In this document: positions 1 to 14,960 of the stretch, piece after piece
Layout of the letters: each line of letters opens with the position of its first letter
Numbering within the stretch: the first letter of the stretch is position 1
Assembly (NCBI GenBank): GCA_036674765.1
Contig: JARVKI010000037.1
Coordinates: forward strand, 248,001-312,000
Reading direction: 5' to 3'
From: Seiridium cupressi
Taxonomy: Eukaryota; Ascomycota; Sordariomycetes; Amphisphaeriales; Sporocadaceae
Length of the DNA: 64,000 nucleotides
Notes under the pieces: generated by a model
Seen by the model: the letters and a program-made list of their open reading frames with translations, nothing else
The model's database searches: none
What the model was told of the DNA's origin: nothing
Position numbers and translations under genes: made by a program

Positions 1-3000
1 GTATCCGTTGCCAAGCTCTTGGTAGACAGCCTATTTCAGGGATGCGCTGGAGTCTCTCCGCCAATCAAGTCACGTTCGGCAGGCCTCAAATCCTTCTAGC
101 GACAGCTTGGTGAGCACCAAGAGTAAATGAAACATTTCACCTGTAAACTCATCAAGGTACGCGAAATGACTACCCACAGAGGCAGATAGAGGATTGATTC
201 GCGAAAGATGTTTGTGTAGTCCTTGGATGGAATCCCCTTGACTTAGGAATTGCGAGATATCCAATCGGGGCTGTGATTGTCTTCGAGCTCCTGTAAGAGC
301 TCCGTGAACCGTTGTGTACGAGTCAAGGTACGATTTACACTTTGATTCCGCTTTCAAATAGTATTCAGGATGGGCCAGGTCGAGTTATGCAGTCTCCTAG
401 CTTTTGCGTCTTATGATTAGTCTCCGCATTGTAATTGAGGCAATACTCACCACTACGTGGACTCTTCTGCATAGCTCCAGATTTGAGATCCGATGGTTAT
501 AGTTTAGTTCTATCGGACATGTCAACGACCATCACCAGTACATAGCGTATGGAAGAGCTATTCCCTGGTCACCTAGTAGCCTCGGTAGCAGGAGCAGTCT
601 TTAACGACGATTCGAAAGCGGATCAAGGGTGAGCACCGTACCTCTAAAATTGGTATAGTCGCCATAGCTCCGGAAGCTGGATCGAGCGGCCCATCGCCTG
701 CTATTGACAGATGCGGAACGGCGAGGTCTTGAGGCCTGTCATCCGACATTGGTGTAGAAAGCCCGCCAAGCTTTGTTGGAGCTTAGTAGTCATGAGCGGC
801 AGCTGTTGTCGCTGTATGATATCAAAATCTCTCGGGTCTCATCAACTTACTAAATTACATTTATATAGAACCAATACAATAGTCAGATTAGAATAGTCAG
901 ATGACCAGAGGCTGGGTCGGCCGCACATACATTACTTATACCTTTGATTATCAGTAGAGGAGGTGATCTTTAATACATTAGGGTGTTTGTCAGGTCTGCA
1001 TTATTGAACCGTCTTGTAAATTCTCATCAACTATCAATCTTGCGGGAATATCCAAACCCACCGCATCACATCAGCAGCATTATCTCGTTCTTGTAAGTTC
1101 TGTAGGTTTTTCTGAAGATAAACAAATAGCGAACCTATTGTTGCACCACGAACCATCATCCAAACCAAAATATAGCGTCCAGCTACCGCCAAAATGCCCG
1201 TGGCCTTTGAATAGGGTAAATAAAAGCTCAAACAAAACCCTCGATTAAAACGCCAGACACCATTAATAAGCGAACTATGGCCCTTCTGTCATCAGATTCG
1301 GCCCATCTTAGTTGCATTGAGAGGCTTCCTGAACTATGTAAGAAAACCCTACTAGATTTTAGCCTGCCGTACGCCAGTTATATTTGGCAGTCCCAGACGA
1401 AGACCCGAAAGGGGGGGGGGAGCCAGCTTTGGGTCCCACGAGATCGTTTGAGCTGATCGTTTTCGCCGACATGGACGACGGCGGCGGTGACTTTGCCAAA
1501 ACTCGCGCGCTCTGAGCGACGAGCAGCAGAACAAGAGAACCGAGGATGATTCCAACTATGCAAAGAAGCCTCCCGTCATATGAATTCGAGTACGCAATCT
1601 GGATCTGTGTTTAATAAATCGGCACGCGAACTAGGAACATTGGGTGGAATAGTGTCCACGCTGGCCTTTCTAAACCAATGGAAGCCCCTGTGGTCAAAGA
1701 ATTCATCAATTTGTAGGATCGAAGCCGTCGCTAGACATTTCGAAATCTAGGCGCATCGCCAAGGCGGCCCGAAACAGTCAATATCCGAATGTCTCGGGAA
1801 AGGTGGCGAGAACAAAAGTCTGATTAGGGACAGCTATTTGGAATAGAATAAGGAACCAGGTGATCTTCAGGCGATTAGCATTATACGACTTTCTTGATCT
1901 TTGAATTTGTAGAATTATCATTGGCACGTATTCGCTCATGCTGCAACGCCTGCCATGCCGATAAGTCGGACAATTGATCGAATGCATATCGTGAATGAAT
2001 ATCGAGGGAGTATCGTCGTGAGCTCGAAGGATTCTCATTACATAAGCTCGTTTAACACATTTGATAATTGCGACCGAGACTGGACTGGGCATAGCTGAAC
2101 CTATGCGGCAGTGGCGGTAGTGGCGAGCAGAGGTCTGTCATTGCGCCCTTCTTATTATTGTTCATGACAAGTTGAATAGGATTCGCTAAACTCGCGGATA
2201 AAACTCGGAGCCGCCGGTAGAGGCGAGGCGAGGCGAGATGTATTTTGCCCGAGCTGACACGGAGCAGAGACAGAAAACCTTGCAAATCTCATGATTTTGA
2301 ACAGGCAGGTACCGGCCGACCTCAGCCCTATGTGAGGTGATGCTCAGCAGGGTTCGCCAAAAGATAAGCTACCTAGCAGCTAGATGAGGTGTGGACCCAT
2401 GATGGCCGACAGGGCCCGACAGCCTGGCGGAGGCCGTCACAGTATTGAGCGTGGTCCTGAGCTAACGTAGCCAAAGCCCACATATGCAATCTGAAGTTAC
2501 CTATTTTCTGATAGATTAGTAATAACCCGACACCACCTGAGTAGCATATGTAATCGCTAAGCGTTTTGGCCATAACGGTTCACAAGTACCTAGTGCCAAA
2601 CACGCCCAGACATTGTCGGCCGCCATTGGCTGCGACAGTACATCGGTCCTTTTCATAGTAGACCCAGTCTTGTCGCCGCAGGAGGTCCGTAATCAAGTTT
2701 GGTTTTGATCTTGCGAGCTCGGCGGACCGAGCCCTACTTAGGGAACTGGTCGTTGTGTTCTGATATTGACTCATAGCGTGATTTTGCTTGCACCCCGTCG
2801 AGTGATCAATAGGAAGGAACGTATGATTGGGTGTTGCTGGTACGGTGTAGACAATGTGATGATGCGGTATGCACGACCCCCTTTGAAGGGTTCCTTGTTG
2901 GCATTCAGGAGCAACGGGTGGAAAGAGTATTTGGAAGCAATGGGGGCTTGGCGTAGCCCGGGTGGACGATGATAAGCTTTCCTGTTCGTGGCTGGCGAAG

Positions 3001-3800
3001 CAGAGCTCTGGAAGTGCGTTCCGGCGCCCGAGCCAACACCATGTAAATTAGAGAAGTCAATTTGCAGAGCACCGAGACATTTCGTTCTTGTTATACCCGA
3101 ATGAACGGCTCTGGAGCTGGTTTGGAGCTACTCTCGGGTCGAATCGTTATACTATGACCTGGAAGAACCGAGATTCCGTAAAGCTGCCCGACTGGTTTTC
3201 GTGAATCTGGGGTAACGAGGATACGCTCGGTACGCGACGCGGTACCTGGCATATACATGTATATCCGAGACGTCTGAGGCTGTCTGAAGCCATCTGAAGC
3301 TTCCTGGCAGCTCTGGAGACGTCTTGTCGGTCGTAGCTGTCATAACATCGTTTCATCAGTTGAGTGATTTATTGAGGCATTGGAGGTTGACCTCCGAAAT
3401 AGGTGTAAAATTTCGCTGGCTCAGACAAATCGAGAAACTGGTTGCGCACTGTCCTGGGAGCTCGCTGTTAGAGGGACCTGCAGTTATACATGACTGCGGG
3501 GTCACTGGCTGGGAATCACTCAGCAGCAAACTCAATTCGAGCGGCTGGCGTTCGAGTTGATTCAAGAGCGCTTGTTGAGGCCAGCTAGGCCTGGCTCCGT
3601 CCCAGACGGACATGAGCAGTTCCGCAGCATGGACCTTGGGAAAAAACCGTATCTGCAGGCAATAAATAAGGGGAATCGTGCCATCTGCTTCTGATGCCAT
3701 GTTGACACCATGGGCAACTTCGATGGAGCTTTGGAGGGGCAGCTCGCAAGTACCCGGCAGGTAGCTCTCATCTGGCCGGTTGCATCGCTCCCAGCAGCGC
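1..3800. other. Gene-poor left edge, no supported gene
   Basis: No reading frame here has the length, splice pattern or recognisable motifs of a real gene. A 95-codon minus-strand frame at 70-357 looks mildly protein-like and could be the end of a gene that continues left of the window, but nothing in it is recognisable. The stretch contains a run of ten G at about 1410-1420, a GAGGC-type short tandem repeat near 2220-2235, and AT-rich patches. The last few hundred bases belong to the GAPDH promoter. Confidence 0.5.
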
Positions 3801-3879
3801 GGCGGTTTCCCCAAGAAGCCGCACGGCCAATTGCCCCTCCTTCGCCCTGCGGTTGCCCAACCTTTGTGTCGCTGGGATG

Positions 3880-5141
<1,262 letters not shown>

Positions 5142-5481
5142 ATCGGGCAGGCCAGGTTATAGCATGGTCAGTTGATAGACGGTTTCTCATGTTGGGCCAG
5201 GAGTTTGGTTCAATGGGGAAAAAGAAGGAGCCTCGTGCAACACAGCTCCTACGACGAGATCGGACGAACAATGGGACAGTCAACCACTATAATAGTATGA
5301 ATCAATGACATAGATCCTAAGCCAATCCAACTTATGGCACAAGCATGATGTTCTATGGGTTTTAATTCGTCAATCTCTTCTGAAATACCATGTCCGCTTT
5401 TAGCCTCCTGAAACGCCACGATCCACGATAGGACTACATTTGAATTCATGACCACTGCGCCGCTATGTCGACATTCGCCCT
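5142..5481. other. Convergent 3' spacer between gpdA and rvb2
   Basis: This 340-bp stretch holds the 3' ends of two converging genes. I see no reading frame or RNA gene in it. Confidence 0.6.
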
Positions 5482-7039
<1,558 letters not shown>

Positions 7040-7751
7040 CTTGAAAAGCTGGGGATGTTGCGACCGGATGGTTGTGGAAAGGTGATTTGCTGTCGCGACG
7101 GTTTGATGAGAGCTTCAATGCGACTGGTAAATTTCACGGGCAGCTGTCGCGCCTAATTCTCTCAGCCTCGCAGCTATGCTACTTCGTTGGAATGGCTGGC
7201 TACGTACCTAACCATAATCTGCTTAAGGCTAGCAAGCTTGGTTGGGGGTGCTTATCTAGCGCTGAGCTTATGTTTGTGGCGCAAATGCCTTGTGGCTTGG
7301 CCTTGTTTTAGTGCCGTTGTTGGGGTTGACAGTTGGAGGGTTGACGTCTCGGGCGCAAGCCACCACTTCGTTTGAACAAGAGCCAATGTGTACATAAGGT
7401 AGTCTGCAGGAGCGGTGTGACCAGTCAAGGGGATGCCTTGATCAGCTACATTGTAAATATGTATGCAAGCTTCATGTTCTAGACCGTCTTGGTGCCTTCA
7501 TTTGAGTGTTTGATCTCTCTCCCAGCTACATGTATTAAGCTACCCATGGAACTCACTGTAAATAGGTGACCCTTTCCCTCGCCACCAGCAATTTTGCTTG
7601 TTTGACGGCCAATCGCCACCGCCACTACCCCACAGCAATTGAAGTCTACTATTACGGAAGCCACGCAGAAGCCACACCTCTATGGACCCGGTAAATGTAA
7701 CCTGTCACGTCGCATTGAGCAGACTACAATGTAATGTACATACATATACAG
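7040..7751. other. Intergenic, upstream of rvb2
   Basis: No supported gene. The first few hundred bases should hold the rvb2 promoter. Reading frames here are short and lack splice-consistent extensions. Confidence 0.5.
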
Positions 7752-7994
7752 CAGGAGGTGTTCACGGAAGAATGCACACTTCTAGGAGCCGAGCTAGTTT
7801 CGCGAGCAAATAACTCGACAATACAACGGAATTGAAATCTTTTAAAAAATACTAGCTTATAGCACATACGATAATTGACTTAGACACAAATTTCAAGATT
7901 TTTTTGAATTTTTCCTTTTGCTTTTATTGTAAAATTCGTTGAATCCTGTCAAAAATATGTGGGGATGTGTGCATTCTTCCGTGAACACCTCCTG
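7752..7994. mobile_element. MITE-like element with 28-bp perfect terminal inverted repeats
   Basis: Positions 7752-7779 (beginning CAGGAGGTGTTCACGG) are the exact reverse complement of 7967-7994. The 187 bp between them are A/T-rich and have no coding capacity. The size, perfect inverted ends and lack of coding sequence fit a non-autonomous DNA transposon (MITE). I cannot see a clean target-site duplication: the flanks are TATACAG on the left and ACAGGTC on the right, sharing ACAG but offset. The perfect ends suggest recent activity or mobilisation in trans. No second copy is visible in this window. Confidence 0.75.
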
Positions 7995-9084
7995 ACAGGT
8001 CCCTGGTCGCGTAAAGTGCTGCTATAGGATCCCGCGCTAACGTAGTGGAGATCAATTCACTCTTTGATCATTTTTTATACCTAGGTACTTTTTGCTTTTT
8101 CCTCGCGGAGTAGTTCATAGGCTGCTATCACGACGTTTGTTTTCTTCTATGTACAAGGATATGAAAGCAAGGGACCTCGCAACGTGACTACCAGCCCACC
8201 CCTTGCAATAAACTTAATGTTGGCCACACTTTGTCTCTCGTCCTTTCCCTCCTTATCAAAAAGTTTAAGATGCGGCCTGAGTCACCCTAAGAGAATCTGC
8301 CGGGCCGAACATCGCATCTCTATTCAAGATTCTGTCTCGCCAACATTTTCTCCAATTGTTCATACGCTGTTCGCACAATTGTCCATATCAAGGATCTGAC
8401 GTTAGGGCTCCGTTTGACTGTATTGCCTACCTCATGGTAATGCCAACAGACTCACTCACTCGGCTCCACGATCTCGGCTACTCAAGTGGATACTACCACA
8501 TTGGACGTGCATAGTACCCGGTCAACCTAACTTAACCAAACCGCCGTCCACCAGTCCAACTTGGGCTTCAATTTTCACTCCAAACCCTGGGATCTCCCGT
8601 GGAAACGATCATTTAAAAGTCCGGCTATCGCTGATCTGCGCGCCTTAGGTCTTGAGCTGTGATTGCAACAGGAAAGGCAGGACAGCTGCTCTACCCACAG
8701 GTGCAACCGCCATCGCGTTGGAACGATCACGGCTCCATCCGCGCGCATCATCGTTTGCCAGTCCAGATCCGCGCGACCCCACGATCGAATACCACGATAC
8801 GACAGCCCCGAGTCGACGAGTTGCAAGCATATGACATACATGGTCTGGTCATGCAGATGGGAGTCCAACAAATAGTTAGAAGGACCCTCGGTGAAATTTG
8901 GGTATACTCGGGCCTACCTTTACCTGTCAACACTTTTCAATTGGCCTGGCATTTGGGAACCTAGGGCACTCCTGGCGTGATTGCCCCGAAGTTCTCGTCA
9001 GGATCTATAGGCCGGATAGCAAGCCCAGCTCGCGCTCTGGAGGTGGCAGGAACAAGCTTGAGAAAAGCATGGTCTCCAAGTGCA
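7995..9084. other. Intergenic, upstream of coiled-coil gene
   Basis: Several overlapping short frames on both strands occur between 8575 and 8964, but none has recognisable protein features and they contradict one another. I read this as 5' regulatory and untranslated sequence of the gene that starts at 9085. Confidence 0.45.
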
Positions 9085-11747
9085 ATGGCACATAGACAAG
9101 TCGGCTTCGACGACGAGCGACGACGCTCTTCATATAGTACGGCCGAAGTTGTTCTCAGAGCGGATACGTACAGGCCGAACGAAATCAGGGATCGTGGACG
9201 AGACAGAGAACGCGACTATGATCGTGATCGTGACCGAGATCGTGACCGACGTGACGGCAGGCGTATTGATAGCCGCCCCGAGCGTGGATCCCCAGATCGA
9301 CGTGACAGTCTATCGTCCGGAAGAGCGCGGGAGTACGATTCTAGATCAAGAGGTCTACCTCCATTGGACATCGACGCTGCAATCATGAGTGCACCAGCTG
9401 GCCCTCGGAATTCCATTCCTTTGTCCAATGGGTCGCCTGTGATAAGTCGCAACACGCCCTCAACCGCCACGAATCCACCACCAAGGCCAGGTGGTAAGTG
9501 CATATACATTTTCATGGCTATAGTCAGAGTTATAAATAGCATACTAACGGCACGGTAGCTTTGGAACGTTCCACCACGAGCACTTCTGCTGCTTCGGCTG
9601 TTCCGCCGAGCAACACGAGTATTCAGATGCCCAAGGCAAAGGACCCAAGCCTGCAGGGAGTTATGGAAGCTCTGTTCAAAATTTTTGAGCACGTACACTG
9701 GCGGTCAGTTCTCGGTCCCGAAAGGTCCAAGAAAAAGAAGGAAATAGAGAAACGAGAGAGCGAAGCCAAGAAATGGCAATCGAAGACAGAAGACTTTCCA
9801 CAGCAACGCGATCTTATCCGAAGAGCTAGAGATCGCGATGAAGCCGAGTATGAAAAACTCGACCAAAAATGGAAACAATCGGAGGTAAAATTCAAGCAAC
9901 ACATGGAGGGTTTTGTCGCTGCGATTGTCCACGGTCTTGCGAAGCAGCCAGCTAATGCAACTCCCGTCCGCCCCCCCTTCCCAGATCCTACTCCATCCAT
10001 CGCAGCTCTTGAAAGCAAATTCACTGCACTTCAAAAGGATCTCACTGAAGCCAAGAAAGGCTTTGCCGAAGGGCAGGTCAAGGTTCAAACATTGGAGTCG
10101 GACCTCCATAAAGCGAATGAAGAAATCCAAACACTCCAATTAGAGTGCAAGAAATCCAACGAGAAGGCCGAGGCGCTTGAGTCAGAGTGCAGAAAAGCTG
10201 ACGACAAAATAAGATCGTTAGAAGAACTCTTCAAGGGACTTCCGCGCCAAGAGCAGGAGGTGCAGCCCATAAAGGCTGACCTCGCAGATCTCAAGAAGCG
10301 GGTCGAGAAATTTGGAGCGGAAGTCCCCCGAATCAAGGAGGACTTCACAGCTTTCCAGAAACATGTAGAGGGATTAGGTCAGGATACCGAGCGGAAGGCT
10401 CTACGCGAGGCAACCACGAAAATGCAGCAGAATTCGAAGTCGCTATCGGAGTATAAAACGAAGATCGAAAAGGAGATGACTGCTATCGGAGCTAATGTTA
10501 AGGCGCTGGAGGACCGCACAACTACTTCCGCCGAACGTGCCAAGACTAAACAAACAGCCGACCAGCTCTTGGACGACTCGAGGCGATATAAGCAGAGCAT
10601 CGAAGAGCTTGGGCGTCGGCTTGACATACAAGAGGATGTTCTGCAACAGCAAGAAGGCATCTCTACATCACTCCGTAGCCTCCGAGCTAGAGTTTCCACG
10701 CTTGAGGATCAGTTGGCAGTTGCCCAAACCAATGCCGAAGATGCGGAGCAAATCCAGGAAGTTGTCGATCAATGGATCACACTAGATGTAAAGCATCTGA
10801 TTCCATCTCACGAGGAGCTCCTCAGTAATCTCAAGGATGAAGTTCAACTGCTCAAGGGCTCAACATCAAGCAAAGAGCAGTCCCGATCACAAGTTGCGAA
10901 TGACGAGCTGAAGCAGGACATCCAAAAATTGAGGTCATCTGTGTTAGAGACGCGTCAACATGTCTCGAGCATAAGCGATCGGATGAATGATGTTGAGCCT
11001 TCACTCAAAGGGATGGTGCTGAAGACGATGGAAGATGGAAATGATGCGATCGCCGGAATGATCGACGATTTGAGCACACGCATGGATGGGGTTGTGACCC
11101 GTGTAGACACGCTCGAGTCGAAAGGTGTTCAAGCTAGGACCCCAGCACCAACACCCCAACTTGATTCTCGGGTTAGTCCCGCTTCTATTGAGTTGCAACT
11201 TGCCGATAGAATCAAGGCCATCGAAGACGAGAAGACTGGGACGACTATCCGTCAGCTAGGGGAAAGGCTTGATTTTTATATCGAGAATATCAACCAAAAC
11301 CAGACAGTCTACGACACTGAGCTCCAGAAGATCAACAACGAGCTGCAAGAGCATGCGCTTGCCCGAGACGAACTTCGTAATGAAACGAGAGCTCAACAGG
11401 AGCAACAGGAGCTGCAGATGCAGAACTTGAACAGCCACATCAGCAACTTGAATACCTCGACTATGGCCCAATCCATCATAATGCACCTGGATTCGTATAC
11501 GGCGAGACTGGGGCCCAAGATCGACGTGGCGATCGGCCGCTTGAACATGATCGACCAACAGCTCGTCTCGTTAGATCAAAGAATTGACGCTGGTCTTAAA
11601 AGCCAGCAACACCCTCACAAGCGGCAGGCATCCCCACAACGCTCCGCAGAAGACTCAAAGAAGAAGCGGAAGATCGACCAGTCTGGTGGCTACGCTTCTA
11701 GTCCAGCGCTGCCTACAAAGCGCAACTTTCCGAGGCCCTATCAGTAG
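9085..11747 (+). CDS. Large coiled-coil protein, function unknown
   Basis: Exons 9085-9493 and 9559-11747 give 865 residues. The 65-bp intron has GTAAGT, CTAAC and TAG. The frame is open further upstream from a GTG at 8977, but the ATG at 9085 is the first Met. Residues about 30-75 form a low-complexity block of alternating Arg/Asp (RDRDRDRDR type). Most of the remainder, roughly 180-800, is charged, heptad-like coiled coil rich in Glu, Lys, Leu and Gln. The C-terminus has a basic KKKRK cluster that could be a nuclear localisation signal. Such proteins are often labelled paramyosin-like by automatic annotation, which says only that they are coiled coils. I do not recognise the family. Confidence 0.8.
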
Positions 11748-12400
11748 AGGCCTAACTCGCGTACGCTCACGCGACCGACTTGTCCCGATTTTCATATGGT
11801 GTATGGTTTCAAACGATTGCAGATAGACTGCATCAAGCATCAGTCCGGCCAGGGGACGGACTAGGGGCGTTCAATCCAACTTTGCGAGGATTCTTTTGTT
11901 TTCAATGGTTGCATCATTAGGGATACCCAAGCACGCACGTATTTGTCTTTGCTTCGCACCATCTGACGCGCACGCAGTGCAGAAGGCTCAGATGAGAAGA
12001 TGGGACGCTCCAATATAGAGGCCACTTCGATGACTCGTTATGATACACTATAATTGGCAATTGGCCAAGGATTCGTCCCACTCGAATCTGCTAAATAGAG
12101 CGCTCAATTCAAAACCACCATGAATGCCGAATTATATGTATATGTTGTGTTGCTAACATCGATGGTTTGATATTAACTTTTGTCTATATCACCATGTATC
12201 CCTCAATCAACTGGTTTTCGTACCCGACGCCATTGCTACCGTGTCTATATGTATAAGAGCCGCATCAATCGCTATTTCTTCCGTAAGGTATATCACGAGC
12301 AAATTTTGTAACGCTGTTTTGCTGACAGCCTAGATCCCCTCTGCCGGACAGCAATACCGTTGTCTCGCTAGACATTTCACAGCGTGGACACCCCCATGCG
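11748..12400. other. Convergent 3' spacer
   Basis: This is about 650 bp between the 3' ends of the coiled-coil gene and the pth2-like gene. It is A/T-rich in part and no gene is supported. Confidence 0.5.
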
Positions 12401-13191
12401 TCACAGAAGCTTCAGGCCACCCGTGACCTGATCGACCAGACTCTTCGGCGCCGGGCCAACACCCAGCACCGTCATGCTCCCAGCCTCGATTTGAGTCCGC
12501 CCAGCATCTTGTATCACCTCGGCGGTCAGCCCCAGGCTTCTTGCCTTGCCCATTAAATCTAGCAACTCTTGTTGCGACTTGATCTGGACAGCAATCTTGG
12601 CTTGGCCTTGACGTTCCCAACGCTTGAGCAGCTGGCTTTCGGGCGATGTAGGGGCTTTGCGTGAGAGCGTCTTGTAGCAGGCGAGGGTTGCATGCGAACA
12701 TTGAGCTGCAATCTTGCCTGTTGAGGATACTCTTTAGTATACATGTATTGTGGAAGGAAGTAAGGGGCAAAGAGAAGAGGAGTCATACCTTTCGTCATAC
12801 CCAAGTCAGTCCGCACCACCAAGACCAGCTTGCACTCCTCATTAGGCTTGCCTTGTGCCAGTGCTGGTGTGTCAACATCCACCAGCTTGCCCTCCGCGGG
12901 CGTTGCTCTCGTCTTCCGGGTGTTCCTCTGCTTCAGTCCGTCCCGTGTGTCAGCTTCGGCCGAGTTGGCCCAATTCGGCGCGTGGTCTAGCGGAGTGTCG
13001 TCTTCGTCAACCTCGGACTCGTCACTCTCTATGGGATCGGAGATGTTACGCCGCCTCTCTTCAGAGAGTGCAGGCGAGATGAAGGAGCCCCGGATCGAGT
13101 AGATGCCGAGCATGAATCCGGTGAGGAACGCCACGATGCTGGTGGACACCACCATTGCCGTGGGCGTGAAGCTGTTTGGCAATTCCGACAT
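12401..13191 (-). CDS. pth2: Peptidyl-tRNA hydrolase 2, membrane-anchored
   Basis: The enzyme hydrolyses peptidyl-tRNAs released during abortive translation. The exons on the minus strand are 13191-12789 and 12717-12401, separated by a 71-bp intron (GTATGA..CAG), and encode 239 residues. The spliced C-terminal half has the Pth2-fold signature CKLVLVVRTDLGMTKGK joined to IAAQCSHATLACY, and ends with the family's GSMTVLGVGPAP segment. Residues about 13-33 form a single hydrophobic helix followed by an acidic, Ser/Glu/Asp-rich linker. This matches the tail architecture of mitochondrial outer-membrane Pth2 proteins. The splice is supported because the motif is complete only after intron removal. 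Confidence 0.93.
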
Positions 13192-14960
13192 GTTGGCCGC
13201 GGAAGAAATTGTATGCGGGAATGGGGACGATGAAAGAACCTGAAAGTTTCCAGAGCTATGGAGGTCAATGGGTAGAATTCGGAAGGGGTGGTGGTTGAAT
13301 GTGGTGATGCGGCTCTGTCAGTCGAGTCAAGCTAGAGATCCGCAGTGGGAAGAGGCTCAAATTATTTTTATTTTTATTTCTTTGGCGTAAGGAACAAGGG
13401 ACGAACTACGTTAGGCAATGGCACCCCACGTCAGCCTGGCCCGGCTGCTTTGATCAAGATGCTGACAGCGGGCGGCAAGGTTCCATTGACTAAGCTGGGG
13501 GCACATGTTAAAAAGCTCGAGCTCCCTTCTCCATGATTACGATGACGAAGTAGGTACTTGTTTACATTGGAGTAGGTATTGGTATGCACCATCTGCAGCC
13601 GAATCCTGTGCCTGATCCACCGTACACGTGCATCTGGGAAAGAGCATTTGCAGCTGCGTTAAGGTTAACGCATACTGCGGAGATGGCCCGAAAAGCCCGG
13701 GGAGATTTCTTCAAGAACAACGGCTGTGGCTCATTTGTATATTTATATATATGTCTGGGATGGTGGTGCACTGCGGTCCTAGAGCATGATTGTCTACAGT
13801 ATAATTGCAACTAGATATTCGGAACATAGCACTGTTCGTCGAACAATGGTTCAGTGCCAGTGACTCCCACTCCCAACGTCTAATATCACTTGCCTCGGGA
13901 GCTCGAGTAGATATGTTATCAGTCCACGGTTGGTAAACCTGATTTCTATGTGCAGTGCAGCTACATACAATGTAGATTGGCTTCGCTTGAGAGTACCGTA
14001 CCTCAGCAAAAAAAAAAAAAAAAAGCGGCCAGCTCTAACCAAAAAACGAAGGAAGCACAGGATCGGCACGTCCTGTGCCAAACCCGGTCCAGCTTGCTCA
14101 CCACACCTCTCTCATCTTTATCACCCCAGTTGTCAAGCCTGCCGGACCCGAGCCCCCTCATTCCCATGGACGCGAAGCATCCTTGCATTTCAATTGTCTG
14201 TTTTCCCATCTACTCGCTGCCGGACCCAACCCAGCCCAAAAACCTCAGGACCCCATCGCGGATCAAATCACCAAGTGGGATCGCCCAGCCCGCCCTGTCC
14301 ACCTCAGCTCTCGATTGGGATTGGACGAGACCCCGTCGAATCTACCTTCTCAGCCACTTGAGACAACAGGCACATTTGCGGTAGACGACATCCAACTTTC
14401 CATCAACACGTCGACGCGACCCAATCTCCATGGGCTGATGCGCAACAACAGCACCGTCGCGAGGGTCTATTACTGAGACGCTTGCATCGCCGCTCGAGCC
14501 AGCCAGAGTCGCGTATTCGAGTGGGACGGGGCACGAATACGGTGTAGCAGCAGCCGCGTACGGTGCGCATTGTGGTGCATCACCGGCTAGTCTATTGTCA
14601 TTCGCTCCCTTCACCTTGACCTGAGGTCAGTTTATCTCTCCCACTCTGCATACCCGGCCGCGTATGTAGAAACGTCGACTAGTATCTTCGAATGTCCATA
14701 TCGTCGGATATCACTCGTTTCTTTCCTTCAAGCGTTTCTACCATGATCTTCTGATTCCAACTATGGGGAGCCGTGCCGCTGAACTCTAAAGTCAGACATT
14801 CGCATCCTATCTACCCACCGCGACGGTCCTTGGTCTATCTACTTCCACCTCAGCACACAAAGAAAGGGAAAAAAACACCCCCACACCATCGTTCCTTTCA
14901 TGAAACCGTTCCACTATCGCGCGCAACTGCTCGAAGTTGCATGAGGACAAAGAGACGACC
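13192..14960. other. Long divergent promoter region with poly-A tract
   Basis: This 1.77-kb spacer separates two divergently transcribed genes. It contains an uninterrupted run of about 17 A near 14008-14025 and a C/T-rich leader (14080-14340 and 14800-14900) before the next start codon. The frames in it are low-complexity and mutually overlapping, so no gene is supported. Confidence 0.5.
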
